DNA of 10,277 bases from Treponema sp. (GTDB lineage Bacteria; Spirochaetota; Spirochaetia; Treponematales; Breznakiellaceae), in NCBI GenBank assembly GCA_031259345.1, contig JAIRLQ010000140.1, positions 1 to 10,277 of the forward strand, in the 5' to 3' direction. Within the stretch, counting starts at the first letter, position 1. The number at the start of each line of letters is the position of its first letter. The position numbers were made by a program, and so were the translations under genes. The notes below the pieces were generated by a model. The model was not told the DNA's origin. It saw only the letters and a program-made list of their open reading frames with translations, and did no database searches. Positions 1-7,199 of the stretch are shown one piece after another.

Positions 1-3
1 CGT

Positions 4-28
4 AAAACAAAAATTGGCGCGCAGCGCG
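4..28 (-). terminator. Weak candidate terminator after the TraB gene
   Basis: Read on the minus strand, a GC-rich palindrome CGCGCTGCGCG (18-28) is followed by CC, then AA and a broken T-run (five Ts, G, four Ts; positions 13-4). This is the general layout of an intrinsic terminator for the leftward TPR-TraB operon. However, the stem is only about 4 bp around a 3-base loop, and it lies about 100 bases beyond the TraB stop codon, so the call is tentative. Confidence 0.3.
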
Positions 29-128
29 TGAGGAGTTTCGTCCATCTAGCACCCAGCCGGGGATGCGCCCGGGCGCCCTGTTTGTATTACGGAGTAAATG
101 CGCTTGCCTAGCGGCGGGGGCCCGTGCG
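29..128. other. Non-coding stretch with GC-rich palindrome
   Basis: This is the spacer between the TraB stop codon and the possible terminator. It holds a perfect 12-bp palindrome GCGCCCGGGCGC at 65-76, overlapped by GGGCGCCC. One plus-strand frame is open from position 1 to about 111, but it has no start within the window and no recognisable protein, so I do not call a gene. I see no tRNA fold. Confidence 0.4.
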
Positions 129-1343
129 CTAATTGGTTAAAAGGGCCGCCAGCGACGGTATGGAAATAAAATTGCCGATCATACCGCCGATGGAAGAAAG
201 GAAAAACACCAGGAGGGCGCGGGTAATGCGGTTGCGGTATATCCCTTTAAGGCTGCCTACATCTGCGGCTATGTCCTGGGCGTCTTTTACCCTGGGCTTC
301 CGCATAAGCGCTTCGGTAACTCCCGAAAAAATGCCGACGCCGATAAAGGGGTTGATGGTAGCTACAGGGGCGCCTATAAAAGAAACCAGTATGGAAAGGG
401 GGTGGCCCAGGGCAATAAGCGAGCCTAAAGCGGCAAGGGAACCGTTCCACAAAACCCAGCGTATAAGCATTTCAAGGCTGACCCCCGCCCCGGCTTTAAA
501 AAAGCCCAGAACGAGAAGGGCCGCGATAGCCAGGGGGAACAGCCAGCCCGCTGCCCGTGAAAGGAAGCCCGCAGGCGGCAGGGTTTCCAGCGCCGAGAGG
601 TCGGCGCTTTCGCTGCCTGACGCAAGGCCTTCCAGGTGGGCTTTAATGCCCTTCATGTGTCCGGCGCCTATAACCGCAAGCTGCCTAAACCCCCCGGCTG
701 TTGTTTCGGTTCCCTGCACCGCCCCAGGCCCCGATGTCCATATTTTTGCGGCAAGGTACTTATCCCGCTCGTCAATAAGGGTTTCTTTTACTTTGGGCAG
801 GAATGAAGAAAGTTCGTCCATCATGCCGTCAAGCTCGCTGCCTGCTTTCAGGTTTTCAATTTCTTCGGAAGAAAGTTTTTCCGTGCTTAAGGCGCTTGAG
901 ACAAGGGACGCCAAAAGTTTGGTCTTGCTCCACAGCCCGCAGCGGCTCCAGGCGCGGCGCAGGGTGATTTGTATTTCCCTGTCGCACAGGCTGTGGGGAA
1001 TGTCCAGAGCGGCGGCTGTTTCAAGGGCGGCTTTCATCTCTTCACCGGGCTTTACCCCAAGGCTTTCGCCCATGCGGCGCTGAAAGCCCGACAGTACCAG
1101 ATTCGCCATCAGCAAAAAGCCTTTGCCTTCTCTAAATACTTTGACCATGTTGAGTTTTTCCCAGTTGTCCTCTTCAATCATCGAAGCGTAGCGGCCCGCG
1201 TCCAGCTCGACGCAGACCTGATCGGGTTGTTCGCTTTTAATCGCTTCCCGTACTTCGTTGATGCTTTCCTGGGAGACATGGGCCGTGCCGATGAGTATTA
1301 TTTCACGGCCTGCGAGTTGTAATGTCATTTTAGTACTGTTCAT
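129..1343 (-). CDS. TraB/PrgY/Tiki-family membrane protein
   Basis: The 404-residue protein belongs to the TraB (PrgY, pheromone shutdown) family, part of the TraB/Tiki superfamily, whose animal Tiki members are metal-dependent proteases. The family's two GxxH motifs are both visible: GTAH (residues 19-22) and GAGH (226-229). So are the conserved glutamate in VCVELD (Glu46), the CDRE segment (120-123) and an ERD near 192-194. The C-terminal part holds about four hydrophobic membrane segments (near 265-282, 295-313, 315-340 and 374-398), so the catalytic-like domain is N-terminal and the tail anchors it in the membrane. Length is normal for the bacterial/archaeal TraB type. The start ATG has AGGA six bases upstream. 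Only nine bases separate it from the upstream TPR gene, so the two form an operon. The family is a confident call; substrate and peptidase activity are unknown. Antisense open frames here are shadows. Confidence 0.9.
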   Translation of the reverse strand: MNSTKMTLQLAGREIILIGTAHVSQESINEVREAIKSEQPDQVCVELDAGRYASMIEEDNWEKLNMVKVFREGKGFLLMANLVLSGFQRRMGESLGVKPGEEMKAALETAAALDIPHSLCDREIQITLRRAWSRCGLWSKTKLLASLVSSALSTEKLSSEEIENLKAGSELDGMMDELSSFLPKVKETLIDERDKYLAAKIWTSGPGAVQGTETTAGGFRQLAVIGAGHMKGIKAHLEGLASGSESADLSALETLPPAGFLSRAAGWLFPLAIAALLVLGFFKAGAGVSLEMLIRWVLWNGSLAALGSLIALGHPLSILVSFIGAPVATINPFIGVGIFSGVTEALMRKPRVKDAQDIAADVGSLKGIYRNRITRALLVFFLSSIGGMIGNFISIPSLAALLTN

Positions 1344-1352
1344 GTAAGATCC

Positions 1353-2756
1353 TTAATAGGGCATTATGCCCCGGGTTTCCAAAAGCCATTCATTAAGCCG
1401 CCATTCGGGGATGCCCCTTTGATCCATCTCTTTAAATTGAAGGAAGTATTTGTCGGCAATGGTTGTGTTTCCTTTAATATCAAAATAATTGGCAAGATAA
1501 AAAATCAGGCGCGCTTTGGTAAGTTCGTTTTTTTCCAGATCCGCCTTGCTGACCATATCGCTTTCGCCTGAATAGACTTTGCCGGAAAGATCATAATAAA
1601 GGCGGCACAAAAAATATTCCATGCTGTCGCGTTTTTGTTTGTTCATAACCTGATTCAAAAACGGGCGGATGCCGTTTGTATTTGAAAGTTTCATCCAGTT
1701 GACAGCCGCGAGAAGGGCATAGCACCATTCTTCCGGGAGCAGGCGGTAGGTTTCCTGAAACGCGTTTTTCGCCGCTTCGTACTGGCCGTCCCGCATCTTG
1801 TGCATTCCCAGGCCTTCAAAGGCATAGGGGTAATCGGGCTTGAGCCGCGCCAATATTTCATAGTCCGCGCCCGCGCCGTCAATATCGCCCAGGTCGTCTT
1901 TTATACCCGCGGAGTAGACATAAGCCAAAAAAACATCCGGATCGATTTCTATTGCCCGCTTGTAATTGGTAAGGGCCTCGGCTTTTTGGTTCATGTCCAA
2001 AAGCACATTTCCCCTGTCGATGGCGATCCAGTAATCGTTGGGATCAAGGGTTCTTGCCTTGTCCAGATCCGCGAGGGCTTCTTTGGGAAAGCCCGTGCCC
2101 CGGTAAAGCCTTGCCCGGTTATGCCAGACTATGGCTTCGTTGGGAAATATGCTTATCGCCTTGTTGTAAAGTTCTTCCGCCCCTTTGGGGTTGTTCTGGT
2201 AGCGGTAAACTTTTGCCCTGCCCAAAAGGGCTTCGAGGTTTTGGGGAAGAAGCGCCAATACTTCGTCAAAATATTTTGCCGCGTTTTGGTATTGCCCGGC
2301 TTCAAGGGAGATATTTCCCAAATCCGTCAGGGCCCCTGTGTTTTTTGGATCAATCTTGATGATGCGTTCCAAAAGGGTTTTCTGCTGTCTGGTTCTGCCC
2401 GCCGCGGCTTCGATGGCGGAAAGCACAAAAAGGGCGTCCAGGTCGTTTGGTTCCGCCTTTGAAACCCCCTCGGCTATGCTCCGGGCTTCGTTTATTTTAC
2501 CGGCAGAATTCAGAACCGAGGCTTTAAGGAGTTTGATGCCGGGCTCGGCGGCGTCAACGGGGTTGATTGTATCAAAAAGGGCAATTGCGTCACTGTATTT
2601 GAATTCAGAAAGCAGGCGTGAAATTTCTTCTATAATAACCGGAGTGGGTCTGGTTTCGGTTTGGGGTGCGGTTTCAGCTCCATGAACGGGGCTGATGGTT
2701 AAAAACAACAGGGTAAGGGCGGCAAAAATTGCAGAAAAGCGAACTTTATTCATCAT
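1353..2756 (-). CDS. Exported tetratricopeptide repeat protein
   Basis: The 467-residue protein begins with a classic signal peptide: Met-Met-Asn-Lys-Val-Arg, a hydrophobic core at about residues 8-22, and likely cleavage near VHGA (about 23-27). There is no lipobox cysteine, so it should be periplasmic. From about residue 40 to 345 it is made of roughly eight or nine TPR units of about 34 residues. Clear ones begin near 142 (LGNISLEAGQYQNAAKYFDE) and follow at 176, 210 and 244, with the usual Gly/Ala/Pro positions. The last 120 residues are more divergent and probably helical. TPR arrays bind other proteins; the partner here is unknown, though the co-transcribed TraB-family protein is the obvious candidate. 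The gene is first in the leftward operon. Two ATG codons in tandem are possible starts and no strong Shine-Dalgarno is seen before them. The architecture is certain, the function is not. Confidence 0.85.
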   Translation of the reverse strand: MMNKVRFSAIFAALTLLFLTISPVHGAETAPQTETRPTPVIIEEISRLLSEFKYSDAIALFDTINPVDAAEPGIKLLKASVLNSAGKINEARSIAEGVSKAEPNDLDALFVLSAIEAAAGRTRQQKTLLERIIKIDPKNTGALTDLGNISLEAGQYQNAAKYFDEVLALLPQNLEALLGRAKVYRYQNNPKGAEELYNKAISIFPNEAIVWHNRARLYRGTGFPKEALADLDKARTLDPNDYWIAIDRGNVLLDMNQKAEALTNYKRAIEIDPDVFLAYVYSAGIKDDLGDIDGAGADYEILARLKPDYPYAFEGLGMHKMRDGQYEAAKNAFQETYRLLPEEWCYALLAAVNWMKLSNTNGIRPFLNQVMNKQKRDSMEYFLCRLYYDLSGKVYSGESDMVSKADLEKNELTKARLIFYLANYFDIKGNTTIADKYFLQFKEMDQRGIPEWRLNEWLLETRGIMPY

Positions 2757-2844
2757 AGTATTACTATCGGCAAAAACGGCCCTGGTGAACTGGTAATCAT
2801 GGGCTTAGATAGTATACAATAATTCGGTAAAAGGAAAGTTCCAA
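2757..2844. promoter_or_regulatory. Divergent promoter region
   Basis: These 88 bases separate two genes read in opposite directions, so both promoters should lie here. A TACAAT (2815-2820, plus strand) and a TATACT (2816-2811, minus strand) each match the -10 consensus at five of six positions and overlap around the GTATAC palindrome. Neither has a convincing -35 box at 16-18 bases. If both are used, the two polymerases would compete for the same site. Inference from consensus matching only. Confidence 0.35.
2831..2835 (+). promoter_or_regulatory. Ribosome binding site favouring a TTG start
   Basis: AAGGA lies nine bases before TTG at 2845 and twelve bases before the ATG that directly follows at 2848. 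The shorter spacing fits better, so the TTG may be the true start. The two choices differ by one residue. Confidence 0.45.
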
Positions 2845-4692
2845 TTGATGAAGAAACCGGTTTTTGTGCGTATTTTTTTTATTCTTCTATTGTACGGAGC
2901 GGTGTTTTCTCTCCTGGTGATGGTTCAATTTGCCAGACAGGGGGGCTTTACCCGGCGGATCGGCACTATTGTGGTTAGCGGGCAGTATAAACTGCAGAAT
3001 GAAGGCGCGTCCCAAAATGCCCCCGGAAAAAGCGCCGCGAACACGATGGAACCCAATCAATACCCTCTGTCCGGGGATGCTTCCGTCTTTTTTGGCGGCA
3101 TGGAATTCCGCGTTGGGACAGAGGAAGAAGACAGCGCCATGCTGCTTGTTATGGACGACGGGACAAGCGGGAGCGTGCTGCCCGAATCAATGATAATTTC
3201 CGGGGAGTCCGTCCTTTTTACCCTGCCCGGCGGAACGGTTTTGCGTTTTAACACCCGGTATTCAAGCGGCGCCCAGGAACTGCGGATTTCCTGCGATTTT
3301 ACCGAAGGGGTTTCGGAGCTTGAACTGCCTTTTAAACCCCAGCGGAAAACCAGTATGCGGGATACCGGGGATGGGCAGTTTATCATCATCTCCGACGGAA
3401 TGAATTACAGTTTTGGCAGGTCTCTCAAGGACAGCGCCCGCAGGGTTCTTTTTCTTAAAGCGGGCGGCGCTGATCTAAGTTACGGAGTAATTCCGGAAGA
3501 GCGATCCTTTAGTCCGGATGATTTTGTTATTTCCGAAGCCCGGACAAAGGCTGCCTATGAGGCCGCTTTGGGAAGATGGCTGGATCAAAATTTTTCTTTT
3601 TGGAACCGGACGGTTTCCGCATCCGCATCCGGTATAGACGAAGACATGGTAGCGGCCTTTGCCGGGGAGGCGCTTAACCGGGGCACTTACAAGGCGGCAG
3701 TGGCTGCGGTGCCCCAGAGGTTTTTAAACGGAAACAGCCGGGGTTATCTGTCGGCGGTTTACCTTGGCGGTCTTGGAGAAGCGCAGCGCGCTTTAAGCGC
3801 GTCGGACAGGGAAGCCCTGGCGCGGCTTTCCCGGATTATTAATTATAAAAACGCTGATTTTTTAAAAGAGTCCCATGTTATCGAATTTTTCGCGGTACGG
3901 GGGCTTGGCAACTTTTTGGATGATGCGGCGGAGATAATTCGTTCCATGGATCCCAAAGCCCTTCCCCTGGATCTGACTGCCGGAATTCTGGAAGCTTACA
4001 TGGATTGGAAAGCCTCCAGGCCTTTGATGGAAAATCCCTTTGAACGGATGCTTGATCAGGCCCGGCATGTCATATCCGGGGCATTGGGCAAAACTGCGGA
4101 TAGCGAAAAGGTTTTTGTGCTTTTTGGAGGCCGCTGTGATACGGAATTCAACCTTCGTTTGGGAAGGGCGCTGCTTCTCTGGGCTGAATCCGCGGAGGAT
4201 GATTCCTGGGCTGCCGTAGCCCGTTCGCTTATCCTTTCGTCTTTTTCACCGGCGGACAATTCAGGCTCGGTCCGGGCATTTTTTAACCTGGACGAAACAG
4301 GCGAAATTACGTCCGACGAAAGCAGCCCCCGCTTAAGCGCCGCAAGGCTTTACCGTGTCCTTCGTCCGGGAAAGTATGCTCCCAAGACTTTAACCATAGG
4401 CGCAAGCGTCAACAGTATCTGGACATGGACCTGTGCGGCCGAACTAAGCGCTTCGCAGGAAAACAATGCCCTGGATATTTCCGTTTCCTTCCCTTCCGGG
4501 GATACCCATTATATGATTATCCGGGGAATAAAGCCTTTTACCAAGCTTCAGCTTTATGGAATAGATTTTCGCATGGATCCCCAATTTGAGCGTTACGATT
4601 CGTCGGGCTGGGCTTATGTTTCTTCTGAACAAACCCTGCTTGTTAAGATGAAGCACCGGACAAGCCTGGAGCATATCAGGATATTTTATTAA
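2845..4692 (+). CDS. Membrane-anchored protein of unknown function
   Basis: I do not recognise a named family in this 615-residue protein. Residues 5-28 form one hydrophobic segment after a Met-Met-Lys-Lys start, with no lipobox and no obvious cleavage site, so it is probably an inner-membrane anchor with the bulk outside the cytoplasm. Residues about 75-230 look beta-rich. Residues about 235-475 look largely helical, with alanine- and leucine-rich segments. The last 115 residues form a distinct block rich in aromatic and beta-prone residues (SIWTWTC at 524-530, HYMIIRG at 555-561, GIDFRMDPQFERYDSSGW at 572-589), which resembles a compact terminal domain. The start is TTG 2845 or ATG 2848. 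The stop is three bases before the next gene, a lipoprotein, so the two are almost surely co-translated and may act together at the envelope. A run of eight Ts (2873-2880) lies in the anchor codons. Confidence 0.75.
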   Translation: MMKKPVFVRIFFILLLYGAVFSLLVMVQFARQGGFTRRIGTIVVSGQYKLQNEGASQNAPGKSAANTMEPNQYPLSGDASVFFGGMEFRVGTEEEDSAMLLVMDDGTSGSVLPESMIISGESVLFTLPGGTVLRFNTRYSSGAQELRISCDFTEGVSELELPFKPQRKTSMRDTGDGQFIIISDGMNYSFGRSLKDSARRVLFLKAGGADLSYGVIPEERSFSPDDFVISEARTKAAYEAALGRWLDQNFSFWNRTVSASASGIDEDMVAAFAGEALNRGTYKAAVAAVPQRFLNGNSRGYLSAVYLGGLGEAQRALSASDREALARLSRIINYKNADFLKESHVIEFFAVRGLGNFLDDAAEIIRSMDPKALPLDLTAGILEAYMDWKASRPLMENPFERMLDQARHVISGALGKTADSEKVFVLFGGRCDTEFNLRLGRALLLWAESAEDDSWAAVARSLILSSFSPADNSGSVRAFFNLDETGEITSDESSPRLSAARLYRVLRPGKYAPKTLTIGASVNSIWTWTCAAELSASQENNALDISVSFPSGDTHYMIIRGIKPFTKLQLYGIDFRMDPQFERYDSSGWAYVSSEQTLLVKMKHRTSLEHIRIFY

Positions 4693-4695
4693 AAA

Positions 4696-6975
4696 ATGAA
4701 GTTATTTCCGCTTGTCCTGGTTTCTTTGTTATTTTTTTCATGTTCCGGAAACAGGCCTTTATCTTTTGAAATAATCAGCGGTCCCGGCGGAGAAGATATT
4801 GTTTTTACCCCCGGCGGTTTTTACGACGGTCCCCCGGGCGCGGAAGCCTTTGTAACGGTAAAGACAAAAAAAGAAAGCTATTCGTTACAGCAGTTTGCGG
4901 AGTCTCTTCACAGGCCCGACATGGTAGAAAAATTGAGACGGGACGAAGCGGCCGGCGGCAGCCAAGCGCCCGGCGGGGAAGACCTTTTTACTTTGCTGCG
5001 CCCGGATAAAGCGCCGCCCCGCTTAAGCTTGCTGGAACTGCGGCGTATTTCCGGCAGCCTTATGGAGGCTGTGGTAAAAGCGGCTGATTCGGGCGGCGGC
5101 GTCGGGAAGCTGCTTGTGTTTCGCGGCGGAAAGCAGGGCCAGGCTTTTCCCTTTTGCTTTTACGACATTGCCGAAATGGCAAATAAAACTTACCAGGAAA
5201 AGGGAAAAACCTGTTACGAACTGTCGTTCACATTTTCCCCGGAGCCGGGGCCGGCGGATGCCGCGCCAATCGGAATCAGCGCTTTTAACAAAGACATTAG
5301 CGTCGAATCGGAGCGTCTTTGGATACATGAGCCGCCGGGCGCCGCGGAGTTACCGGACGCCGCAAATCTGCCTGCTGCCGCAAATCTGCCGGGCGCCGCA
5401 AAGCCTGTCCTTCATATAGTCCGCGGGGAAGGCGCTCTTTCCGCCACGCTGACAGGCCTCTTGTCCGCCCAGGGCGAAGGCCGTCTCTATTCAAAAACTG
5501 TTTTCTACGATAATCCGGCAGGCCTTGGCCCGCCAGGCATTGCCGCCGGAATATCGGAAGATGATGTTTTTGTTTATTTCGTCCGGCCTGCGGGCATTGA
5601 TTCTAAAGGGGATTATTATTTTTTTACTGACAATAAGGAATCCGGACAAGCAAATCTTGTCTCCCCAAAAGCTGAAGTTTTGGAACAGCCTCATATAATT
5701 CCGGGCAAATGTGATTTTTTGGAATATCTGGCGGGAATAAAAGCCCGCCGTATTCTTCTTGTCATAAACGGTTCGGATTTTGACGCGGCGGAAAACAATA
5801 CAGCCTTCGTGCGTCTTGAGGAAAGACTGGGAAGCACGGCAGCCCTGGCCGTAACAGCTAACGGCCGCGAAGCTGCCGGCCCGGACAGCGGTGAAGAAAA
5901 CGCTGCGCTGTTCCCCAACGGCAGCTTTGCTGCCGGCGGCAGCAAGGCAGCCGACGGCAGCGAAGAGCCTGGTAATGGAGGGCAGCTTTTAAGCGCCGCT
6001 TCGTTTATTGCTTTTTTGCAAAGCAGCGACAGCGGAGCAGCTAACGACAGCTTTGCTGCCGGCGGCAGCCCGGAGCCCCGAAAGCGGCTTGTGCGCCTGG
6101 GCGGCGATTTTCCCATCCTGGACCTGTATGCGGGTTTTGGTGAAATCAAAATGCAGACCATGTTTTCGGGCCTTGTCTACATTGACGGCTCGGGGGAAGC
6201 GCCGTCGGTGCTTGGCTTTGGCGAAACGTTGCGGAAAAAGCTTCCCCCAGGCAGGTATGCCGTAACAATGACGTACCGCAACGGCCACAGGGAAACAAAA
6301 CCCGCCCTGCTCAGCCCCGGCGCGTCCCAATGGGTCATTTTTAACTATACCCCGGATTTGCTGGAAGGTGATTTTTCAAAACTCCCGGCTTTTGGGGTGC
6401 ATATTTCGGAACTAAATCCCGGCAATTATAAAACCCATAACCCGGACGCGCTAAAAGCCATGGAAGTTCCCGCCTGGCGTATTTCATTTTTGGCAGGCGA
6501 AGATTTTTACAAAAAAGGCGATTATCCCAAAGCTGTCGCGGAGTACAGCGCTTCCATCTCCCTAAAGGACGATAATATTACCGCCCATGTGTCCCGGGGC
6601 AATGGGTACCGCAAAATGGGCGAAATTGAAAAAGCTATAGCAGATTATTCAAAGGCCCTGTCCCTTCAAAAGGACTATGCCGAAGTCTACAATTACCGGG
6701 GTTATCTTTACAGCGCCCTGGGGGATCACCGGAAAGCGGTGGCGGATTACACAAACGCCATTAAATACCGTAAAAACTATGCCGATGCTTTTTTTAACCG
6801 GGGCTGTGCCTGGGCAGAGCTTGAAGAATGGGACAATGCCGCTTTTGATTTTGGTCAGGTAATACGTCTTGAGCCCCAAAATGCCACGGCTTACACGGAA
6901 CGGGCCCTGGCCTGGCAGAACAAAGGGGACTTTAAAAAAGCGGAAGCCGATTTTGCGGCCGCAAAAAAGTTTTAG
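4696..6975 (+). CDS. Lipoprotein with pseudo-caspase, PEGA-like and TPR domains
   Basis: The 759-residue protein starts with a lipoprotein signal ending in FFSC (Cys16), a relaxed lipobox typical of spirochaetes. Residues 17-210 are unassigned. Residues about 238-450 read as a caspase-fold (peptidase C14-like) domain. A strand-helix start is followed by EDDVFVYFVRPAG (288-300), where the family has the strand ending in Gly-His-Gly, then GDYYFFTDN (305-313). RRILLVINGSDFD (351-363) stands where the family has the strand ending in Asp-x-Cys-x-Ser-Gly. His is replaced by Pro298 and Cys by Ser360, so it should be inactive. Residues about 462-552 resemble a PEGA domain (VYIDGSG; LPPGRYAVTMTYRNGHRETK). 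Residues about 593-757 are about five TPRs. Proline-alanine and glycine-serine repeats interrupt the caspase-like part. It lies three bases after the upstream gene with no good ribosome binding site of its own, suggesting coupling. Lipoprotein and TPR calls are firm; the pseudo-caspase is my alignment by eye. Confidence 0.8.
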   Translation: MKLFPLVLVSLLFFSCSGNRPLSFEIISGPGGEDIVFTPGGFYDGPPGAEAFVTVKTKKESYSLQQFAESLHRPDMVEKLRRDEAAGGSQAPGGEDLFTLLRPDKAPPRLSLLELRRISGSLMEAVVKAADSGGGVGKLLVFRGGKQGQAFPFCFYDIAEMANKTYQEKGKTCYELSFTFSPEPGPADAAPIGISAFNKDISVESERLWIHEPPGAAELPDAANLPAAANLPGAAKPVLHIVRGEGALSATLTGLLSAQGEGRLYSKTVFYDNPAGLGPPGIAAGISEDDVFVYFVRPAGIDSKGDYYFFTDNKESGQANLVSPKAEVLEQPHIIPGKCDFLEYLAGIKARRILLVINGSDFDAAENNTAFVRLEERLGSTAALAVTANGREAAGPDSGEENAALFPNGSFAAGGSKAADGSEEPGNGGQLLSAASFIAFLQSSDSGAANDSFAAGGSPEPRKRLVRLGGDFPILDLYAGFGEIKMQTMFSGLVYIDGSGEAPSVLGFGETLRKKLPPGRYAVTMTYRNGHRETKPALLSPGASQWVIFNYTPDLLEGDFSKLPAFGVHISELNPGNYKTHNPDALKAMEVPAWRISFLAGEDFYKKGDYPKAVAEYSASISLKDDNITAHVSRGNGYRKMGEIEKAIADYSKALSLQKDYAEVYNYRGYLYSALGDHRKAVADYTNAIKYRKNYADAFFNRGCAWAELEEWDNAAFDFGQVIRLEPQNATAYTERALAWQNKGDFKKAEADFAAAKKF
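5335..5406 (+). repeat. Four 18-bp in-frame tandem units
   Basis: Four consecutive 18-base units encode Pro-x-Ala-Ala-x-Leu type hexapeptides (PGAAEL, PDAANL, PAAANL, PGAAKP; residues 214-237). The middle units are the closest copies, sharing GCCGCAAATCTG. The unit length is a multiple of three, so gain or loss of a unit keeps the frame. It acts as a flexible linker before the caspase-like domain. Confidence 0.85.
5917..6069 (+). repeat. Pair of 27-bp direct repeats in the lipoprotein gene
   Basis: Positions 5917-5943 and 6043-6069 match at 26 of 27 bases and are 126 bases apart, in the same frame. Both encode Asn-(Gly/Asp)-Ser-Phe-Ala-Ala-Gly-Gly-Ser. Each ends in the 15-base inverted repeat GCTGCCGGCGGCAGC, and GCCGGCGGCAGC recurs near 4950 in the same gene. 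They form glycine- and serine-rich insertions within the C-terminal part of the caspase-like domain. Confidence 0.8.
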
Positions 6976-7025
6976 GCCCGGATTTTCTTCAATTTTAAGT
7001 TGTTTAATAGTAATCTCATGCTTTT

Positions 7026-7040
7026 TTTAGTTAAACTAAA
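7026..7040. promoter_or_regulatory. Candidate operator palindrome
   Basis: TTTAGTTAAACTAAA is a perfect palindrome with 7-base arms around one central A. It sits eight bases before a possible -35 box, where a repressor or activator of the glycosidase gene could bind. The TTAGTT/AACTAA half-sites resemble those of ROK-family sugar regulators such as XylR; that resemblance is inference. No regulator gene is in the window. Confidence 0.4.
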
Positions 7041-7048
7041 GAATTTGT

Positions 7049-7077
7049 TTGACTTTTGTATTAAAATGAAGTAATGT
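7049..7077 (+). promoter_or_regulatory. Possible promoter of the glycosidase-Ppx operon
   Basis: TTGACT (7049-7054) matches the -35 consensus at five of six positions. Seventeen bases later TAATGT (7072-7077) is a poor -10 match. The surrounding 100 bases are clearly AT-rich compared with the flanking genes, as expected for a promoter region. No GC hairpin terminator is visible after the upstream lipoprotein gene, so read-through from it is also possible. Confidence 0.35.
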
Positions 7078-7090
7078 AAAAGGTTTTATA

Positions 7091-7117
7091 ATGAAAAATG
7101 AGTTTGTTCCAAATTAA
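7091..7117 (+). CDS. Possible 8-codon leader peptide
   Basis: ATG at 7091 follows AAAAGG (7078-7083) at an ideal seven-base distance, but the frame closes after eight codons (Met-Lys-Asn-Glu-Phe-Val-Pro-Asn, TAA). This is the best-placed ribosome binding site near the promoter, and the reading frame of the main gene is not the one it serves. It could be an upstream regulatory peptide or chance. No codon bias points to attenuation by one amino acid. Confidence 0.2.
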   Translation: MKNEFVPN

Positions 7118-7186
7118 AAATAGAAGTTCCCGGGTGACAGCAGTTCCAGAGGGTGGCAACTCTCTTCTGATTACCGGAAAAATACT

Positions 7187-7192
7187 AAGGAG
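7187..7192 (+). promoter_or_regulatory. Strong ribosome binding site for TTG start
   Basis: AAGGAG stands seven bases before TTG at 7200, the best Shine-Dalgarno match seen in the window. It decides the start of the glycosidase gene in favour of 7200. The in-frame ATG at 7098 is fourteen bases from its nearest purine-rich site. Confidence 0.65.
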
Positions 7193-7199
7193 TACACTG

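Noticed and set aside
1..111. Open plus-strand frame entering from the left edge
   Set aside because: It is short and of odd composition, with no start in the window and no family resemblance; it overlaps palindromes and a possible terminator.
133..1083. Long plus-strand open frame (316 codons) opposite the TraB gene
   Set aside because: It is antisense to a gene with clear family motifs, is rich in Arg, Ser and Pro as GC-biased shadows are, and shows no recognisable domain.
1800..2462. Plus-strand open frame of 220 codons opposite the TPR gene
   Set aside because: It mirrors the TPR repeats on the other strand, and no sensible protein features are seen.
7150..7156. AGGGTGG in the glycosidase leader, like the start of a T-box motif
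   Set aside because: The rest of the T-box consensus (ACCGCG) is missing, there is no terminator after it, and a glycosidase is not a T-box target.
7098..7199. N-terminal 34 residues of the longer glycosidase frame
   Set aside because: Weak start spacing, poor codon use and a much better ribosome binding site at the TTG downstream; kept only as an alternative start.
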